From: Pycnopodia helianthoides
Taxonomy: Eukaryota; Echinodermata; Asteroidea; Forcipulatida; Asteriidae
Length of the DNA: 64,000 nucleotides
Direction: 5' to 3'
NCBI GenBank assembly: GCA_032158295.1
Contig: CM063264.1
Coordinates: 12,339,920 to 12,403,919 of the forward strand
Shown here: positions 22,507 to 35,167 of the stretch, one piece after another
Position numbering within the stretch: the stretch's first letter is position 1
Layout: every line of letters begins with the position of its first letter
Translations under genes and position numbers: made by a program
The notes under the pieces: generated by a model
Told to the model about the DNA's origin: nothing
Databases searched by the model: none
What the model saw: only the letters and a program-made list of their open reading frames with translations

Positions 22507-23620
22507 TGAACTCTTGAACCGGAAGTTGAATTTTTTTACATGAAAAAAACTCGTCATATTTCATGAACTATAAACGTTCTAGACTCAAAACTTACTAGGT
22601 ACTTAGATCTTTGAGTTGAAATATGTGAAATTCGTTTTGATGGTGTCATCGATGACGTCATAACAATAAATCGCTGTTTAATATTTTTTTAATCATAATT
22701 GAAGAATCACCAATGCTACATGATACCCACGCCATAAAAAAGCTCATGCCAATTTTTGCAAATCACATACACAATGTGACACCATATGACCTTTACTTCC
22801 GGTTGAAACCGGAAATTCAAAGGTCAGATTTCAAATGTTCATTTCTCATATGCGAAGAAAGGTTTGCTTTTACAACAATCATTTCTATTTACAATAATTA
22901 TTTTCAAATTTTAAGGACATCATCACAAAACGTGTCAACCGAACGCGGTGAGTTTGTTCACAAACTCGATTTCCAGTTCTTGCGTGTTTTTTCTGCGTCT
23001 TATTCTTTTTCTTTGAAAATTCCCAGCAAGATCTGCAAAAAGTACAAGTCACACAGACTAGAAACTTGGCATATACTTGCATCTTAACTTTTAGACGGCA
23101 CTTGAAGAATGACGTCATGATGACGTCATCAGGAATAGAATAACAAGGTTATTTGTTGAAAAAAGACCATTTGCTGTTTGCTTCAGTTCAAGCAATTTGA
23201 AAGCTATGATGTTCATAAATAGGCATTTGATAGATTAAGAACTGGGCAACATTTGACTATTTTTGTGACAATCCGTAAAAAGAAGAATTATATAAGAAAG
23301 AGTGTTTGTGTTGTCTGCTGGAAAATAAATCCTTTGGTTGGCATCAAAATTTTCGACATTAACAGGAAACCCAAGTAAACACATATGTTTTCCTGGTCTG
23401 TAACTAGTGGTATAGTTTAGCCACGATGATCATTGTTTCTCTTCATAAACTATGGCCATATCAAAATTGGTGGCTACAGCTATGGCTATGACTGTTATAC
23501 GGGTGTTGCTAAGGGCATCCTTTACTTCAACACATGATGGCGCCCAATCCAGCCGTAGCTGTAGCCGTAGCATCAATTCGGACACGGCCTAAGATTATAA
23601 TTTTGTTTTGTTCCTTGCAG

Positions 23621-23872
23621 ATACTTTAATCAAAACGGACGTTGTCACAACAGATCTCGTTCAGACTTCCTGGGAGACTATAGCGGGTGCCACCTACACC
23701 CTCCTGTTGACCAATACTGCAGATGGTACGACCCAACAAGTTGAGATCCCTAACTCGCAGACTGATAAAGTTGTTTTCAACGGACTGACGAATGGTCAGA
23801 CGTACACAATTCAGCTCACATGTCACCTCGATGGACAGAACACCGATGGTGGAACAGTCACAGAAACCACAC
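23621..23872 (+). CDS. FN3 domain exon, copy d
   Basis: FN3 exon of 252 nt, phase 1-1, acceptor TTCCTTGCAG, donor GTAAATA. Subtype VFNGL with QNTD. It differs from copy h only by V for I in DLVQT. All FN3 hallmark residues are present and there is no frameshift or stop within the exon. It is the last exon of the first four-exon block. Confidence 0.85.
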
Positions 23873-24366
23873 GTAAATATAGTAGTTAGAGACAATTTAC
23901 AGGATAGTACAACCATAAACATGGGTCATCAGGTTTTGAATTACAATAAATCAAAGTTTAATATTTGTAAAAAATCATAACTCGTGAACCGCATGTTGGA
24001 TTTTTACAATATACACATCATCGGGCTGTTCGTTGAAGATCTAAAAAAACGCTACACAAATTTTGACCTCGTTTGACCTTGACTTCCGACTCAAATCGGA
24101 AGTTGAAAAAATCAAAAATTTATATCTCAAATACTACCGTTTATTTTAGTTTATTTTTAGTTTAAGGTGTAGAACGTTAAGCCTGCTCAAACTTTTGCAC
24201 TAAGATGACAATATTTTTACCTTTACATCAGGTCGAAAAAGGCGCACGTTTCAGTTGACCCTCATTGACGCACGATTAGTGAAAGAACACATGTATACAT
24301 ACGTTGTACCTGTACAGCCACACCTTGTTTTTGTAGTAAACAAAAACTCAATGTCTAGGGTTTTTT

Positions 24367-24440
24367 AGGTGTTCGTGCAATACAAGCACGAACACCTCTT
24401 GTTTTTGTTCTGTTTTTTTTTTTTTTTTTTTTTTTTTTTT
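24367..24440 (+). repeat. GAACACCT hairpin plus 28-nt poly-T, unit 3
   Basis: AGGTGTTCGTGC and GCACGAACACCT form a 12-bp stem (24367-24397), followed by TCTTGTTTTTGTTCTG and 28 consecutive T. The same arrangement appears in unit 5, ending in a T run at 54037-54060 (24 T). Confidence 0.7.
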
Positions 24441-25454
24441 GGTCTTCTTCATCTGCTTCTTCCGGAGAACTCTTCTCAGCAACATAACTCAAAATTGAAT
24501 CTTGAAACTCATCAGACAATTGAACCACAATATGAAGACGGCACAGTTTACATGACGTCACGATGACGTCATCAGGTGTCAAATTACAAGGTTTTTAAAG
24601 CTGAAAAATGACCATTTGCTATTTGCTGTATTTCAATAAATTTAAAACCTATGATGTTCATAATTGGGCATCTGATAGTTCAAGACTGGGGCAACATTTC
24701 AAAAATTAACCACAAAATCGTTTGACCTTCACTTCCGGGTCGTTTCCCTGGGTCGAAGTTTGCCTTCGGGTTTTTTCCTTCAAAAATCTGTTTTTGCCTT
24801 TTTTACAGCAAAACTCATGATTGAAAGTGAACTGAACATTGAAACTTGTCAGACAATTGAACCTCACTATCAAGACGACACAGACTTGGTGATGTCATGA
24901 TGACGTCATCAAATTACACTAATTCAAAGTTTAATATTTGTAAGAATCATAACTCCTGAACCACATGTTGGATTTTTACAATTTATAAAACATCGGACAG
25001 GTCGTTGAAAGTTCAAAAAACGCTACATACAATTTGACCCCATTTGACCTTCACCTCTGGTTCAAAACGGAAGTTGAAAATTTGAAAAATTCATGTCTCA
25101 AAAACTACTGATCATTTCAGAGTTTTTTGTATAAGGTTGTAGAACGTTAAGCCTGCTCAAACTTTTGCACAGAGATAACAATATTTTGACCTTTACATCT
25201 GGTCGAAAAAGGCGCACGTTTAAGTTGACCCGCATGGACGACGCGCGATGGTGAAAGAACACATGTAAACATACGCTGTACCTGTACAGCCACACATACA
25301 TCTGTCGTAACAGGTGACCGTCAATAAGACGGTCATTTAGGGTCAACCTCCTCTACACGTGCACTGCACGTGCAGTTTCATTGACGCTCTATGTTAAATG
25401 CATGTGTGATTATTTTGCACGTAAATGTATTTGTGCTGTGGGAACCGTGCTGGA

Positions 25455-25775
25455 ATACATTCCTCCTGAACCACACTTTGGATTTTTACAATCCCTCATC
25501 TGGAAGGTCTTAATTAAATTGACACGCGCTATTCAAAATGTGACCCGTATGACCTTGACTTCCGGTAGAAACCGGAAGTTGAAACTTAGTGTTTTAAAAA
25601 TTAATAACTTCTGAACCACACATTGGATTTGAATAATCTAAACATCAATGGGAACATATGTAACAACTCAAGAAAAGATACACAGAATATGACACCATTT
25701 GACCTTGACTTCCGGCTCAAACCGGCAGTTCAAGTTTTATATTGAGTAAATAAAACTCCTGAACCAGAAATTGGA
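25455..25775 (+). repeat. Array of about 147-bp monomers, unit 3
   Basis: Two to three monomers of the same family. A deletion after GGAATACATTCC removes about 60 bp that unit 6 retains. Confidence 0.65.
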
Positions 25776-26994
25776 TTGATAAGGTAAAATTTTGTCACCA
25801 ATTCAATCAATCACAACTTGATGACATCACTCACGAACACCTTGTTTTTGTAGTTTTCCACTTCTTTTTATCCCTGAACTTTCTCTACAAGATTTCGAAA
25901 AAAGTAAAAGTCGTAAAGACTTGAAACTTGGCATATACTTGAACTTTGACATTAGGACGGCACTTGAATAATTACTTCATGATGACGTCATCAGGTGTCG
26001 AATTACAATGGTTTTAAGGTTGAAAAGTGACCATTTGCTTGTTACTGTAGATTCGGCAATTTGACAGCTGTGATATTCATCATTATGCATCTGATAGATC
26101 AAGGGTTGGGCAACATTTCAAAAGTTAACGCCAAAATCGTATGACCTTTACTTCTGATCGTACCGGAGGGTCAAAGTTTGCCTATGGATTTTTTCTTCAA
26201 ATAATCGTTTTCCAGGCTTATCTACAGCATAACTTAAGATTGATATTGAATTAAATATTGAAACTCATCAGACAATTGAACCTTAACATCAAAACGACAC
26301 ACACTTCATGACGTCACGATGACGTCATCAGGTTTTGAATTACACGAATTCAAACTTTAATATATTTAAAAAAAATACATAACTCCTGAACCACATGTTG
26401 GATATGTACAATCTACACATCATCGAAAAGGCCTGTTATATGTAAACAAAAGCCACACACAATGTGACCCCATTTGACCTGAACTTCTGGTTCAAGCTGG
26501 AAGTTGAAAATTTCAGAAATTCATATCTCAAGAACTACAAATCATTTTAGCAAAAAATGTGCATCAGATTACAGATCTGTTTGCCTTCTCAAACTTTTCC
26601 ACAGAAATGACAACATGTTAACTTTTACATCTGGTCTAAACTGAACGTTAAAGTGCACGTGTCTGTTGACCCACATGATAACGCACGTTAGTGCCCTAAT
26701 ACACGTGGAGTCGTAAACCACAAGGGAAACCCCCAAACCAAGTACACAAACAATGTAAATGTATATAGTTAAGTGTACATGTACAGCGTATGTGTGCAGC
26801 GTAGATGTACTGTATGAATACATTCATCATCGGTGATCCCTTGTATATTGACCAAAGATAATCCATCTATATTTTAAAAATTCACAACTCCTGAACCACA
26901 CATTGGATTTTTACATTCATTATTTACTTTAAAGATATGTCTAAAAGTTTCTCTTTACATTTCACCTGCACTGGTAATTTGGTCACGTGTCTTC

Positions 26995-27215
26995 CGAACA
27001 CCTTGTTTTTGTTTATTTATTTTACTGGTTTTTGTAGGTGCTCGGTGATCCGCCAAAAATCTACTGTTATTGTTCTGATTAGTTTTTTAGGTGTTTGTGC
27101 AATGCGTGCAAGAACACCTGTTGCAATACGTGCACGAACACCTCTTGTAATTGTTTTGTTTGTGTTTTTTAGGTGTTCGGCACATTAGCCGAAAACCTAT
27201 TGTTATTGTTTTAAA
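26995..27215 (+). repeat. Short hairpin minisatellite, unit 4
   Basis: Counterpart of 815-1035 with all units present, including GGTGTTCGGCACATTAGCCG. Confidence 0.6.
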
Positions 27216-27494
27216 CTTGTTTTTCAGCTTTCTCTTCTTCTTCACCCTGAACCTTCTCATCAAGATTTAGCGAAAAGTAAAAGTCGTACAAACTTGAAAC
27301 TGCCATTCAGCCAGACCTTGATCCTTCGAACTCATACTTAAGCAAGTAATTAACGAACAAAATATACAAATATGTTGACTGAAATAGTAATAATTATCAA
27401 AATCTTTTCGCTAAGAGCCAGACAAGTCAGTTGAGTTGAACACAGTTGACAGGTAACGCGCTGTGTTTATGTGTGGCACGCACATCATAAACAG

Positions 27495-27660
27495 TCACGT
27501 GGCAGTCACCTGACAGTGTATTAACAACCAATCCCACTCACAGCGCATGCGCGCGCTTGACCGTGTGCGTATTGACCAATCGGTGCACTACACTGTGCAC
27601 ACGTGATAGAAAATATCCACGCTCATAGTAACAAGTGCCCTTTGTATACGTGTCAGAAAT
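27495..27660 (+). promoter_or_regulatory. CCAAT/NRF1-like promoter block, unit 4
   Basis: Counterpart block with intact GCGCATGCGC at 27543-27552, CACGTGGC and two CCAAT boxes. Confidence 0.4.
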
Positions 27661-29715
27661 TAACCTACCTTGCTTTTGCATTTGACCTTTAACCTTTTCT
27701 ATGTCTACACACAGAAAGACAACGTACTCAGCTTTCAGATGATACCAAATTTTAATAGGGGGTTCCAATTAACCGCTACCAGATGTGTAAAATGACGCAA
27801 CTTTCCACAGAATCCACGTACATCGGTCGTGCAAAACACCAACAAAAATGTACACGAACACGTTTTTTCATCTTTATTGATCAAAATAAACAGTCAATCT
27901 TACAGAATATGAAAGTGTGGATATCAACGATGTCAAAAATTGAATTTAAAAAAAATCACACCAACGAAGAATTTATCACCCTTTCAACATTGACGAGCCC
28001 ATTACGTAAAAAGGCAAAGCGCGACTTAAGGGCTTTTTTTGCAGAGCGGGTCACAAATGTGAATTGACGTCATGATGAGGTCATACAAATATTTTTTATA
28101 AAATCTTTAAAAAATCATAGCTTTGTATTTGAAAAAATCATTACACCCAAACCTTACATTTGATATTGTGATACACAGAATTAATCCCCGTTTAACCTTG
28201 TCTTCCCGTTGAAACTGGAAGTTGAAGTTCAGATACGGAAAAAATCATAACTCATGAACCACAGTTTCGATTTTTACAATCGACACATCATCGGACAGGT
28301 CGTGAAAAGTACAACAAAAGTTACACAAAACTTGACCCCATTTGATTTTGACTTCCTGTTCAATCCGGAAAAAGAAGTTTAATCATTGAAAAGTTAAAAC
28401 TCCTGAACCACACATTGCATTTTTGCAATTTATACATCATTGGAAAAGCAATTTATCAACTTCACAAACGCTACACAGAGTGTGACTCCATTTAACCTCA
28501 CACAAACAGTGGCCTGTTTTACCTTTACTTCCAGTCGAAAACAGAAGTTGAAGTGACAATTAATATTCCCAGCCCTTGTTTTGTGATACAAAAATATAAT
28601 GATCTACACTTAGGATTATGTCTCTTTGTATGAAAAAGGTTTGACCCATTGGCCTTTCAATTGAAAAACAATTATCATAACCTCAACAGTGCCCTTTCTT
28701 GACAAATTTTTAAAAAGAAACTGTGAATTTTTCAAAACCTGTTGCATAAATCCAAAAAGATTCAAACTTATGATCCGACAAGAAATAGGCTTTGGATACA
28801 TCATAAAAGCGTTATCAGCGAAACAATGTCTTCTCAGTTTCGAAAAATTCTTACATTACTCCACCTCAACCAGATTTATATCAAAACTTGAACAAGTTAC
28901 TTATTAAACAATGCCGAACGCCCTGTTTTGTTTTGAAACGATAACTTAAGTCTAGTTTTCCTTCCTCTTCTTCTTCTCCCTGAACCTTCTCATCAAGATA
29001 AAGCAAAAAGTAAAAAATGTACAAACTTGAAACTTGGCATAGACTTAAACCTTATTAGGGTCATTCCGTGTCAATTCAACACGCTTTTGGACCTGACCGT
29101 CACGGATTAAAATGAAATTTTGTGTGCTGATTGGACTCAATGAGAAACCCCAGGAACCAAAATTGTTTGTCGTTCGGTTGATTATTTTTTGAGATATGGT
29201 TAACGAACTAATTGACTAATTAGCATGACCTGCTGTGTTTGGACATTCATATCTCCAACAGTAAAGCACCTACAGAGATAAAATGTACATCATTTTAAAG
29301 CTCTTGAAATGTCCCGCTTTTGATAACATAAAATCAAAATTATACCGCATACCACAACAAAGTTACGCAAAAATATGACCTTTGACCTTGATTTGCGAAA
29401 ATGCGTATTTTTCAAAATGCGTAATTTTGTTTCCATTTTTAGCTTAAGATGTAAGCAACATTTTCAAAAAAAATTTGGATGGGCACTTTTACAGTTTTTG
29501 AGTTATGATTATTTGAACATGTACGCATTGCACATGTTCAAATGTACACGTACAGTGTAATATGTATAGTAATGTGTAATGTACATTTGATAGATGCTAC
29601 ATTTGCATTGGGGATAAAGAAAATAATTTGTTTTTACCCCTTACATTGTTGTGTATTAAGAACTGTATACTCAGTTCTGTGAAAAGAAAGCCACTGGCAA
29701 ATCACTCGGGGGGGT

Positions 29716-29792
29716 CATACCATGGTCAAACCCATGACCTTTGCATTGCTAGAGAAGATATCTTACCACTAGACCACCCAACTAGCCCGGCA
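29716..29792 (-). repeat. tRNA-like sequence, left half of palindrome
   Basis: On the minus strand this reads with an A-box-like TGGTCTAGTGG (29766-29776) and a B-box-like GGTTTGACC (29724-29732) at tRNA-like spacing. The B box departs from the GGTTCRANNCC consensus. It is probably a tRNA-derived pol III promoter relic and not a working tRNA gene. Confidence 0.5.
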
Positions 29793-29889
29793 GCTATCCT
29801 TTGTTTTAGCAGCGGATAAACATTAACATCTATTAATTAAATCATTGCTGCTTAAACGTAGGATTTGAACTGCCTCTAACTGCCTGGCA

Positions 29890-29966
29890 ATCTTAGTGGT
29901 CTAGTGGTAAGACATCTGCTCTATCTATGCAATAGGTTGTGGGTTCGAATCCCATCTGCGTGATTG
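29890..29966 (+). repeat. tRNA-like sequence, right half of palindrome
   Basis: A-box-like TGGTCTAGTGG at 29897-29907 and a perfect B box GGTTCGAATCC at 29942-29952, 45 bp apart as in tRNA genes. No convincing acceptor stem could be drawn, so a tRNA-derived internal promoter is more likely than a functional tRNA. Confidence 0.55.
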
Positions 29967-30947
29967 CCAGTGGATTTTTTCCCCACTGAACTCGGGAAAG
30001 TACTCTGTATATAGTACACATCAGTGAAGGGGAAAACAATTTATTTTCTTTATCCGCAATTTAAATGTAGCATCTATTAAATGTACATTACACATTACTA
30101 TACATAATACACTGTACGTGTACCTTTGAACATGTACAATACGTACATTTTAATGTTCAAATAATCATAACTCAAAAACTGTAAGAGTGCCCATCCAATT
30201 TTTTTTTCGAAAATGTTGCTTACGTCTTAAGCTAAAAATGGAAACAAAATTACGCATTTTGAAAAATACGCATTTTCGCAAATCAAGGTCAAAGGTCATA
30301 TTTTTGCTTAACTTTGTTGTGGTATGCGATATAATTTTGATTTATGTTATCAAATACGGGCCATTTCAAGAGCTTTAAAATGATGTACATTTTATCTCTG
30401 TAGGTGCTTTACTGTTGGAGATATGAATGTCCAAACACAGCAGGTCATGCTAATTAGTCAATTAGTTCGTTAACCCATATCTCAAAAAATAATCAACTGA
30501 ACGACAACAAAATTTGGTTCTGGGGGTTTCTCATTGAGTCCAATCAGCACACAAAATTTCATTTTAATCCGTGACGGTCAGGTCCAAAAGCGTGTTGAAT
30601 TGACACGGAATGACCCATTATGAAGACGGCACTTGAGCAATGACGTCATGATGACGTCATCAGGTGTCGAATTACAAGTTTTTAAAAACATTGTTAAATC
30701 TTTGAAAAGCTTTAACAAATCACAAGTAACAGACTGGCGATTGCTTTTTGCGGGATCCTACTAGGGTCATATAGGTCTTCATTTTGTTTAATTTGCGTGA
30801 CCTCACTTGACCTCTACTTCCAATCGAAACCGGAAGTGCCCTATAACTTTAAAAAGACAAATATTTTGGAGGTGTTTTTAACATTGTAGTTTTCTGGCAA
30901 GTGCCTGGTTTAGAAAAATAGGACCGGTGACGTCACACAATTCAAAA

Positions 30948-30961
30948 GCGCCCTCTAGCGG
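30948..30961 (-). promoter_or_regulatory. CTCF-like site, unit 4
   Basis: GCGCCCTCTAGCGG, identical to the unit 2 site and in the same orientation. Confidence 0.4.
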
Positions 30962-31734
30962 CAGGTTGAAAACAGTTAAAAACATAGATGTCTGTGGTAA
31001 AGTTTATGAGAATCTCAACAAAACTCATAAATATGGTTATCTTTATGCAAACAACATATTTGTATAGTCGTAGTATGATGGCGTCATCATTTGTCACGTA
31101 GTATGGCCCTTAAGATCCACTTTTTGAAGCAGTGTATCTACTAAATTAAACAGTCAATTGAAACTTGGTGAACTGTTAGACAACGACCATGGCTTGGCAA
31201 ATGTGAAGTGACGTCATGATGACGTCATCAAATGATTTAGTTAAAAAAATATAAAATCAATGCCTAGAATTTGAAAAAATCATAACTCCCAAACTAGACA
31301 TTGGATTTTTGTTAACTACATATCTTCAGAAAGGTATTTAAAAACCTAATGGATGATACAAGTGTAATCCCGTTTGACTTTGGCTTCCGGTTGAAACCGG
31401 AAGATGAAGATTAGTAACGGAAAAAATCATAACTCATGCACCACATGTTCGATTTTTTTGAAAGTTAAACAAACGCTACACAAACAGTGACTTCATTTTA
31501 ACATTCGGTTCAAATCGAAAATTGAATATTTCAAAATTTCATAAAAAATGCATATCTCAAATAATACTTATTATTTTAGTAAATATTTGTTTAAGGTTTT
31601 AGAACGTTAAAGAGACACACCGGCTTACTGTTTTCCTAATTTAGTGATGTGGAATCACAGAAAATAATCACAGACAAAAATCATCAAAATATCACGTATT
31701 TAACGAAAAATTTCAAAAAAAAATTAAATGCGGT

Positions 31735-32280
31735 CAAAGGTCAGCGTATACGCTTTTTCAGCCGTTGCAACCATCAACTTTACGTGACTTTGTTGTAAGT
31801 AGACCGGTGCTCTGTTTGTTTATTAATTATAACAAAAGCGAGGCATAAGGATCCAGTCTTCACTTCCATTAAGCACAAATTCACGACCGTGTAATTAAAA
31901 AACCGACATAAACACACGTCAGTGTAGTCCGGTCCACACCAACTTGTATTTTGTGGACATCGTGCAGCTACTCGTCATCGTCCCACCGCGTGTGTAGCGC
32001 AGGCATTACGTAATGTGACAATACTTATGAGATAATAGCTAGGGCTACAGACTAAAACCCTCTTAAAAAACGTAAGTAATGGTCTTGCTCCCTACCCCTC
32101 CCACAAGCTCCGAGTTCACGCCCCTGTGGTTTGTCTCTCTGCCCCCACGAGACACGGCACCGGCTGTAAGGCCATGCCGCAAGGTTTACGTTCCGCTAGC
32201 TCCATGCTGCTGCGCAGTAAAACACGCTTCTGTTGCACAATGGTTGTACTGACTCTCTGAAAGAGATTCTTACGTTTGAT
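31735..32280. other. GC-richer conserved intronic block, unit 4
   Basis: Counterpart of 3420-3970 with a single GCTAGCTCCAT. The truncated LINE is inserted about 35 bp beyond its end. Confidence 0.4.
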
Positions 32281-32315
32281 TTGTCATCATTATTTAAAAC
32301 TTGTATCCATAATCT

Positions 32316-33183
32316 TTTTAACCTCATGTACCAAGTGTATGCAGATGACATTCAACTGTATGTATCCTGCATGCCCAATCAAGCTGACATTAACACCATT
32401 GTAGCTCGGCTTGAGGCATGTGTAGCTGAGATCATGGACTGGATGAAAGAGAACTACCTGAAGCTAAATGAAAGTAAGACCGAGTTCATCATATTTGGGT
32501 CTGTGCAACAGAGAAAGAAAGTTACCATCCCTCGTCTCAAAGTTGCCGATTCTCAGTTACGTCCTCAGTTACGTGATCTAGGCCTCATGCTTGATGCCAG
32601 CATGACTATGGAGCCCCAAATCTCAAACTGTATCAGAACTTCAGTCTACCATCTTCGAAACATTCGCAGGATCAGAGATTACCTAAACCCACAGGCAACT
32701 AAACAACTCATGCATGCCTTCATCACGTCCCGCTTAGACCTATATAATTCAACATTGTATGGGCTCCCTCAAAAACAGATTACCAGACCGCAGAAATTAC
32801 AAAATACAGCAGCTCGTCTCATTTCTGGTTCCCGGTCTTCATCTCATATCACACCGATTTTGAAGCAACTTCACTGGCTCCCCGTCAATCAACGAGTCAA
32901 CTACAAACTCTCCATGATTACCTACAAAGCACTTTACGGTCAAGCTCCAACCTACTTATCTGAGCTGCTACAAAAACATATACCTGGACGCTCTGGACTT
33001 CGCTCTTCTGACACTCATAACAGGCTCTCTGAGACCAGATCGAGACGGTCGTGGGGAGACAGGTCATTCTGCGTGGCTGCTCCACGAGTTTGGAACACTC
33101 TCCTAAGAGATCTCTGTACATCTTCTTCCCTTCAGTGCTTCAAGTCCAGTTTAAAGACACATTTGTTCAAACGTTCTTTCTAA
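32316..33183 (+). pseudogene. LINE ORF2 C-terminal fragment (reverse transcriptase end)
   Basis: Open for about 288 LINE-derived codons, but the endonuclease and most of the reverse transcriptase are missing, so it cannot act alone. Seen in order: the catalytic YADD (32338-32349), a KLNESKTEF segment about 40 residues on, the thumb region with LHWLPV, and a C-terminal WNTL...FKSSLKTHLF ending typical of this LINE group. The open frame extends upstream of the junction to 32233 by chance through intron sequence. No frameshift is present, suggesting a fairly recent insertion. Confidence 0.85.
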
Positions 33184-33287
33184 ATCAGTGTCAAGTTTTC
33201 TGTTAAATGTAACTATTTATTTTCTCTTGTGCGTCTTGGGTGCCTTTATTGACAGATATGTGCGCGGTATAAATATATAATTATTAT
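32316..33287 (+). mobile_element. 5'-truncated LINE (CR1/L2-like group)
   Basis: A 972-bp insertion whose reading frame begins just before the reverse transcriptase YADD motif and runs to the natural stop at 33181-33183. A short 3' untranslated part follows, ending GGTATAAATATATAATTATTATTAA, a tail type common in CR1/L2-group elements. TAATCT is duplicated at 32310-32315 and 33288-33293. The uninserted site is preserved near 3995, 16892 and 50595 (CCATAATCTGAAC), so it inserted after the units separated. Confidence 0.85.
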
Positions 33288-33404
33288 TAATCTGAAACCA
33301 TAGTCTTTTTCGTCAAATACTCATGAATAATTGTTTTTAAAAAAGGCTAAAACGTGGTTTAGTAATTTTTTTTATACGGCTGGAAGTAAAACTACTTCTG
33401 AATA

Positions 33405-33451
33405 TCACGTGACTTTTCGGAACCACATTTTGGTTCCGAAAAGTCAAGTGA
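33405..33451. repeat. 47-nt hairpin, unit 4
   Basis: Identical in stem and loop to the unit 1 copy, although the base before the arm differs (ATATCACGTG against AGATCACGTG). Confidence 0.8.
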
Positions 33452-34915
33452 CCTTCATGTTTTGAAAAATGCTTGAAAACGGCAAAATTTGATGGTTTCC
33501 TTCTCCATTCCAGAAATACCTTTTAGTATAATTATTTTGTAGCCCAAATAGCCCAACGAGGCTGATGTGTCCATTCAAGTCTGCTCAAACTTGATAACAA
33601 CATTTTTACCTTTAGATCTGGTTGAAAAAGGGTGATAAAGCGTACGTTTAAAATGACCCACATTGACGACGCACGATAGTGAAAGAACATGTACACATAC
33701 GCTGTACCTATACAGCCACGTGTACAATGCAGGTGTAGTTTTAGTTTACGTGGGCATTTCACTGAACAGCTACATGTTGGAATACATAGTCGCTTGGTGT
33801 TTCGTTGTATATTACACACCCAAAGATAGTCCGTCTTATTTGAAAAATTCATAACTCTTGAACCGGAAGTTGAATTTTTTTAACATGAAGAAAACTCGTC
33901 ATATTTCATGACCTATAAACGTTCTAGACTCAAAACTTAGTAGGTACTTAGATCTTTGAGTTGAAATATGTGAAATTCGTTTTGATGGTGTCATCGATGA
34001 CGTCATAACAATAAATCGCTGTTTAATATTTTTTTTAATCATAATTGAAGAATCACCAATGCTACATGATACTTACGCCATAAAAAAGCTCATGCCAATT
34101 TTTGCAAATCACATACACAATGTGACACCATATGACCTTTACTTCCGGTTGAAACCGGAAATTCAAAGGTCAGATTTCAAATGTTCATTTCTCATATGCG
34201 AAGAAAGGTTTTGCTTTTACAACAATAAATTCTATTTACAATAATTATTTTCAAATTTGAAGGACATCATCACAAAACGTGTCAACCGAACGCGGTGAGT
34301 TTGTTCACAAACTCGATTTTCTTGTTTTTGTGTGTTTTTTCTGCGTCTTCTTCTTTTTCTCTGAAAATTCTCAGCAAGATTCTGCAAAAAGTACAAGTTT
34401 ACTTGCATCTTAACTTTTAGACAGCACTTGAAGAATGACAAGGTTATTTGTTGAAAAGAGACCATTTGCTGTTTGCTTCAGTTCAAGCAATTTGAAAGCT
34501 ATGATGTTCATAAATAGGCATTTGATATATTAAGACCGGGGCAACATTTGACTATTTTTGTGACAATCCGCAAAAAGAAGAATTATATAAGAAAGAGCGT
34601 TTGTGTTGTCTGCTGGAAAATAAATCCTTTGGTTGGCACCAAAATTTCCGACATTAACAGGAAACCCAAGTAAACACATATGTTTTCCTGGTCTGTAACT
34701 AGTGGTATAGTTTAGCCACGATGATCCTTGTTTCTCTTCATAAACTATGGCCATATCAAAATTGGTGGCTACAGCTATGGATATGACTGTTATACGGGTG
34801 TTGTTAAGGACATCCTATACTTCAACACATGATGGCGCCCAATCCAGCCGTAGCTGTAGCCGTAGCATCAATTCGGACACGGCCTAAGATTACAATTTTG
34901 TTTTGTTCCTTGCAG

Positions 34916-35167
34916 ATACTTTAATCAAAACGGACGTTGTCACCACAGATCTCATTCAGACTTCCTGGGAGACTATAGCGGGTGCCACCTACACCCTCCT
35001 GTTGACCAATACTGTAGATGGTACGACCCAACAAGTTGAGATACCTAACTCGCAGACTGATAAAGTTGTTTTCACCGGACTGACGAATGTTCAGACGTAC
35101 ACAATTCAGCTCACATGTCACCTAGACGGACAGAGCACCGATGGTGGAACAGTCACAGAAACCACAC
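34916..35167 (+). CDS. FN3 domain exon, copy e
   Basis: FN3 exon of 252 nt, phase 1-1, and first exon of the second four-exon block. It carries VFTGL and QSTD like copy a, its counterpart. Private replacements are NTVDG for NTADG and TNVQTY for TNGQTY; the latter removes a usually conserved glycine in the turn before the F strand, which may slightly affect folding. Splice sites are intact. Confidence 0.85.

Larger units (their letters stand above)
18803..23620 (+). other. Intron between FN3 copies c and d
   Basis: Consists of the same repeat modules: CRE-like doublet remnants, ERRE/ETS monomers (18990-19040, 20020-20060), the E-box-rich block (about 19205-19380), a pyrimidine module (20275-20425), and then the start of unit 3. 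A stretch of 93 open codons in the other units (near 2456) is frameshifted here at 21380-21660. No exon found. Confidence 0.65.
20588..26158 (+). repeat. Tandem segmental unit 3 (one FN3 exon, shortened)
   Basis: The shortest unit, about 5.57 kb, with one FN3 exon at 23621. It shares two deletion junctions with unit 6. One, near 20808, joins ATACATACATTTTTCACAC to the sequence that in other units lies about 1.7 kb further on. The other, near 22506, joins CCATGCTGCTG to AACTCTTGAACCGG and removes the 47-nt hairpin region. These shared junctions make units 3 and 6 sisters. Confidence 0.85.
29058..30616. mobile_element. Palindromic DNA element with long inverted arms
   Basis: A 1559-bp insertion bounded by a perfect terminal inverted repeat starting GGGTCATTCCGTGTCAATTC. 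The arms are near-identical for roughly 590 bp (about 29058-29650 and 30030-30616). It is flanked by ATTA at 29054-29057 and 30617-30620. The empty site survives in unit 5 (AAACCTTATTATGAAG near 48664), confirming a 4-bp duplication (a 3-bp TTA duplication plus one base fits equally). No transposase frame is visible, so it is non-autonomous. The middle holds two tRNA-like sequences pointing outward. The superfamily is not assigned. Confidence 0.85.
23873..34915 (+). other. Intron between FN3 copies d and e, with two insertions
   Basis: About 11 kb. It contains a poly-T tract (24413-24440), satellite-type monomers (25455-25775), the promoter-like block (27495-27660), the palindromic element (29058-30616), a CTCF-like site (30948-30961), a GC-richer block (31735-32280), the truncated LINE (32316-33287) and the 47-nt hairpin (33405-33451). 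It spans the join between the two four-exon blocks. No host exon found. Confidence 0.65.

Noticed and set aside
29890..29966. Functional tRNA gene
   Set aside because: The A and B boxes are good, but no full acceptor and anticodon stems could be paired and the sequence sits within a mobile element.
32233..32315. First 27 codons of the long frame ending at 33183 as part of the LINE protein
   Set aside because: This part matches intron sequence found in other units (for example near 3922). The LINE begins only at 32316.
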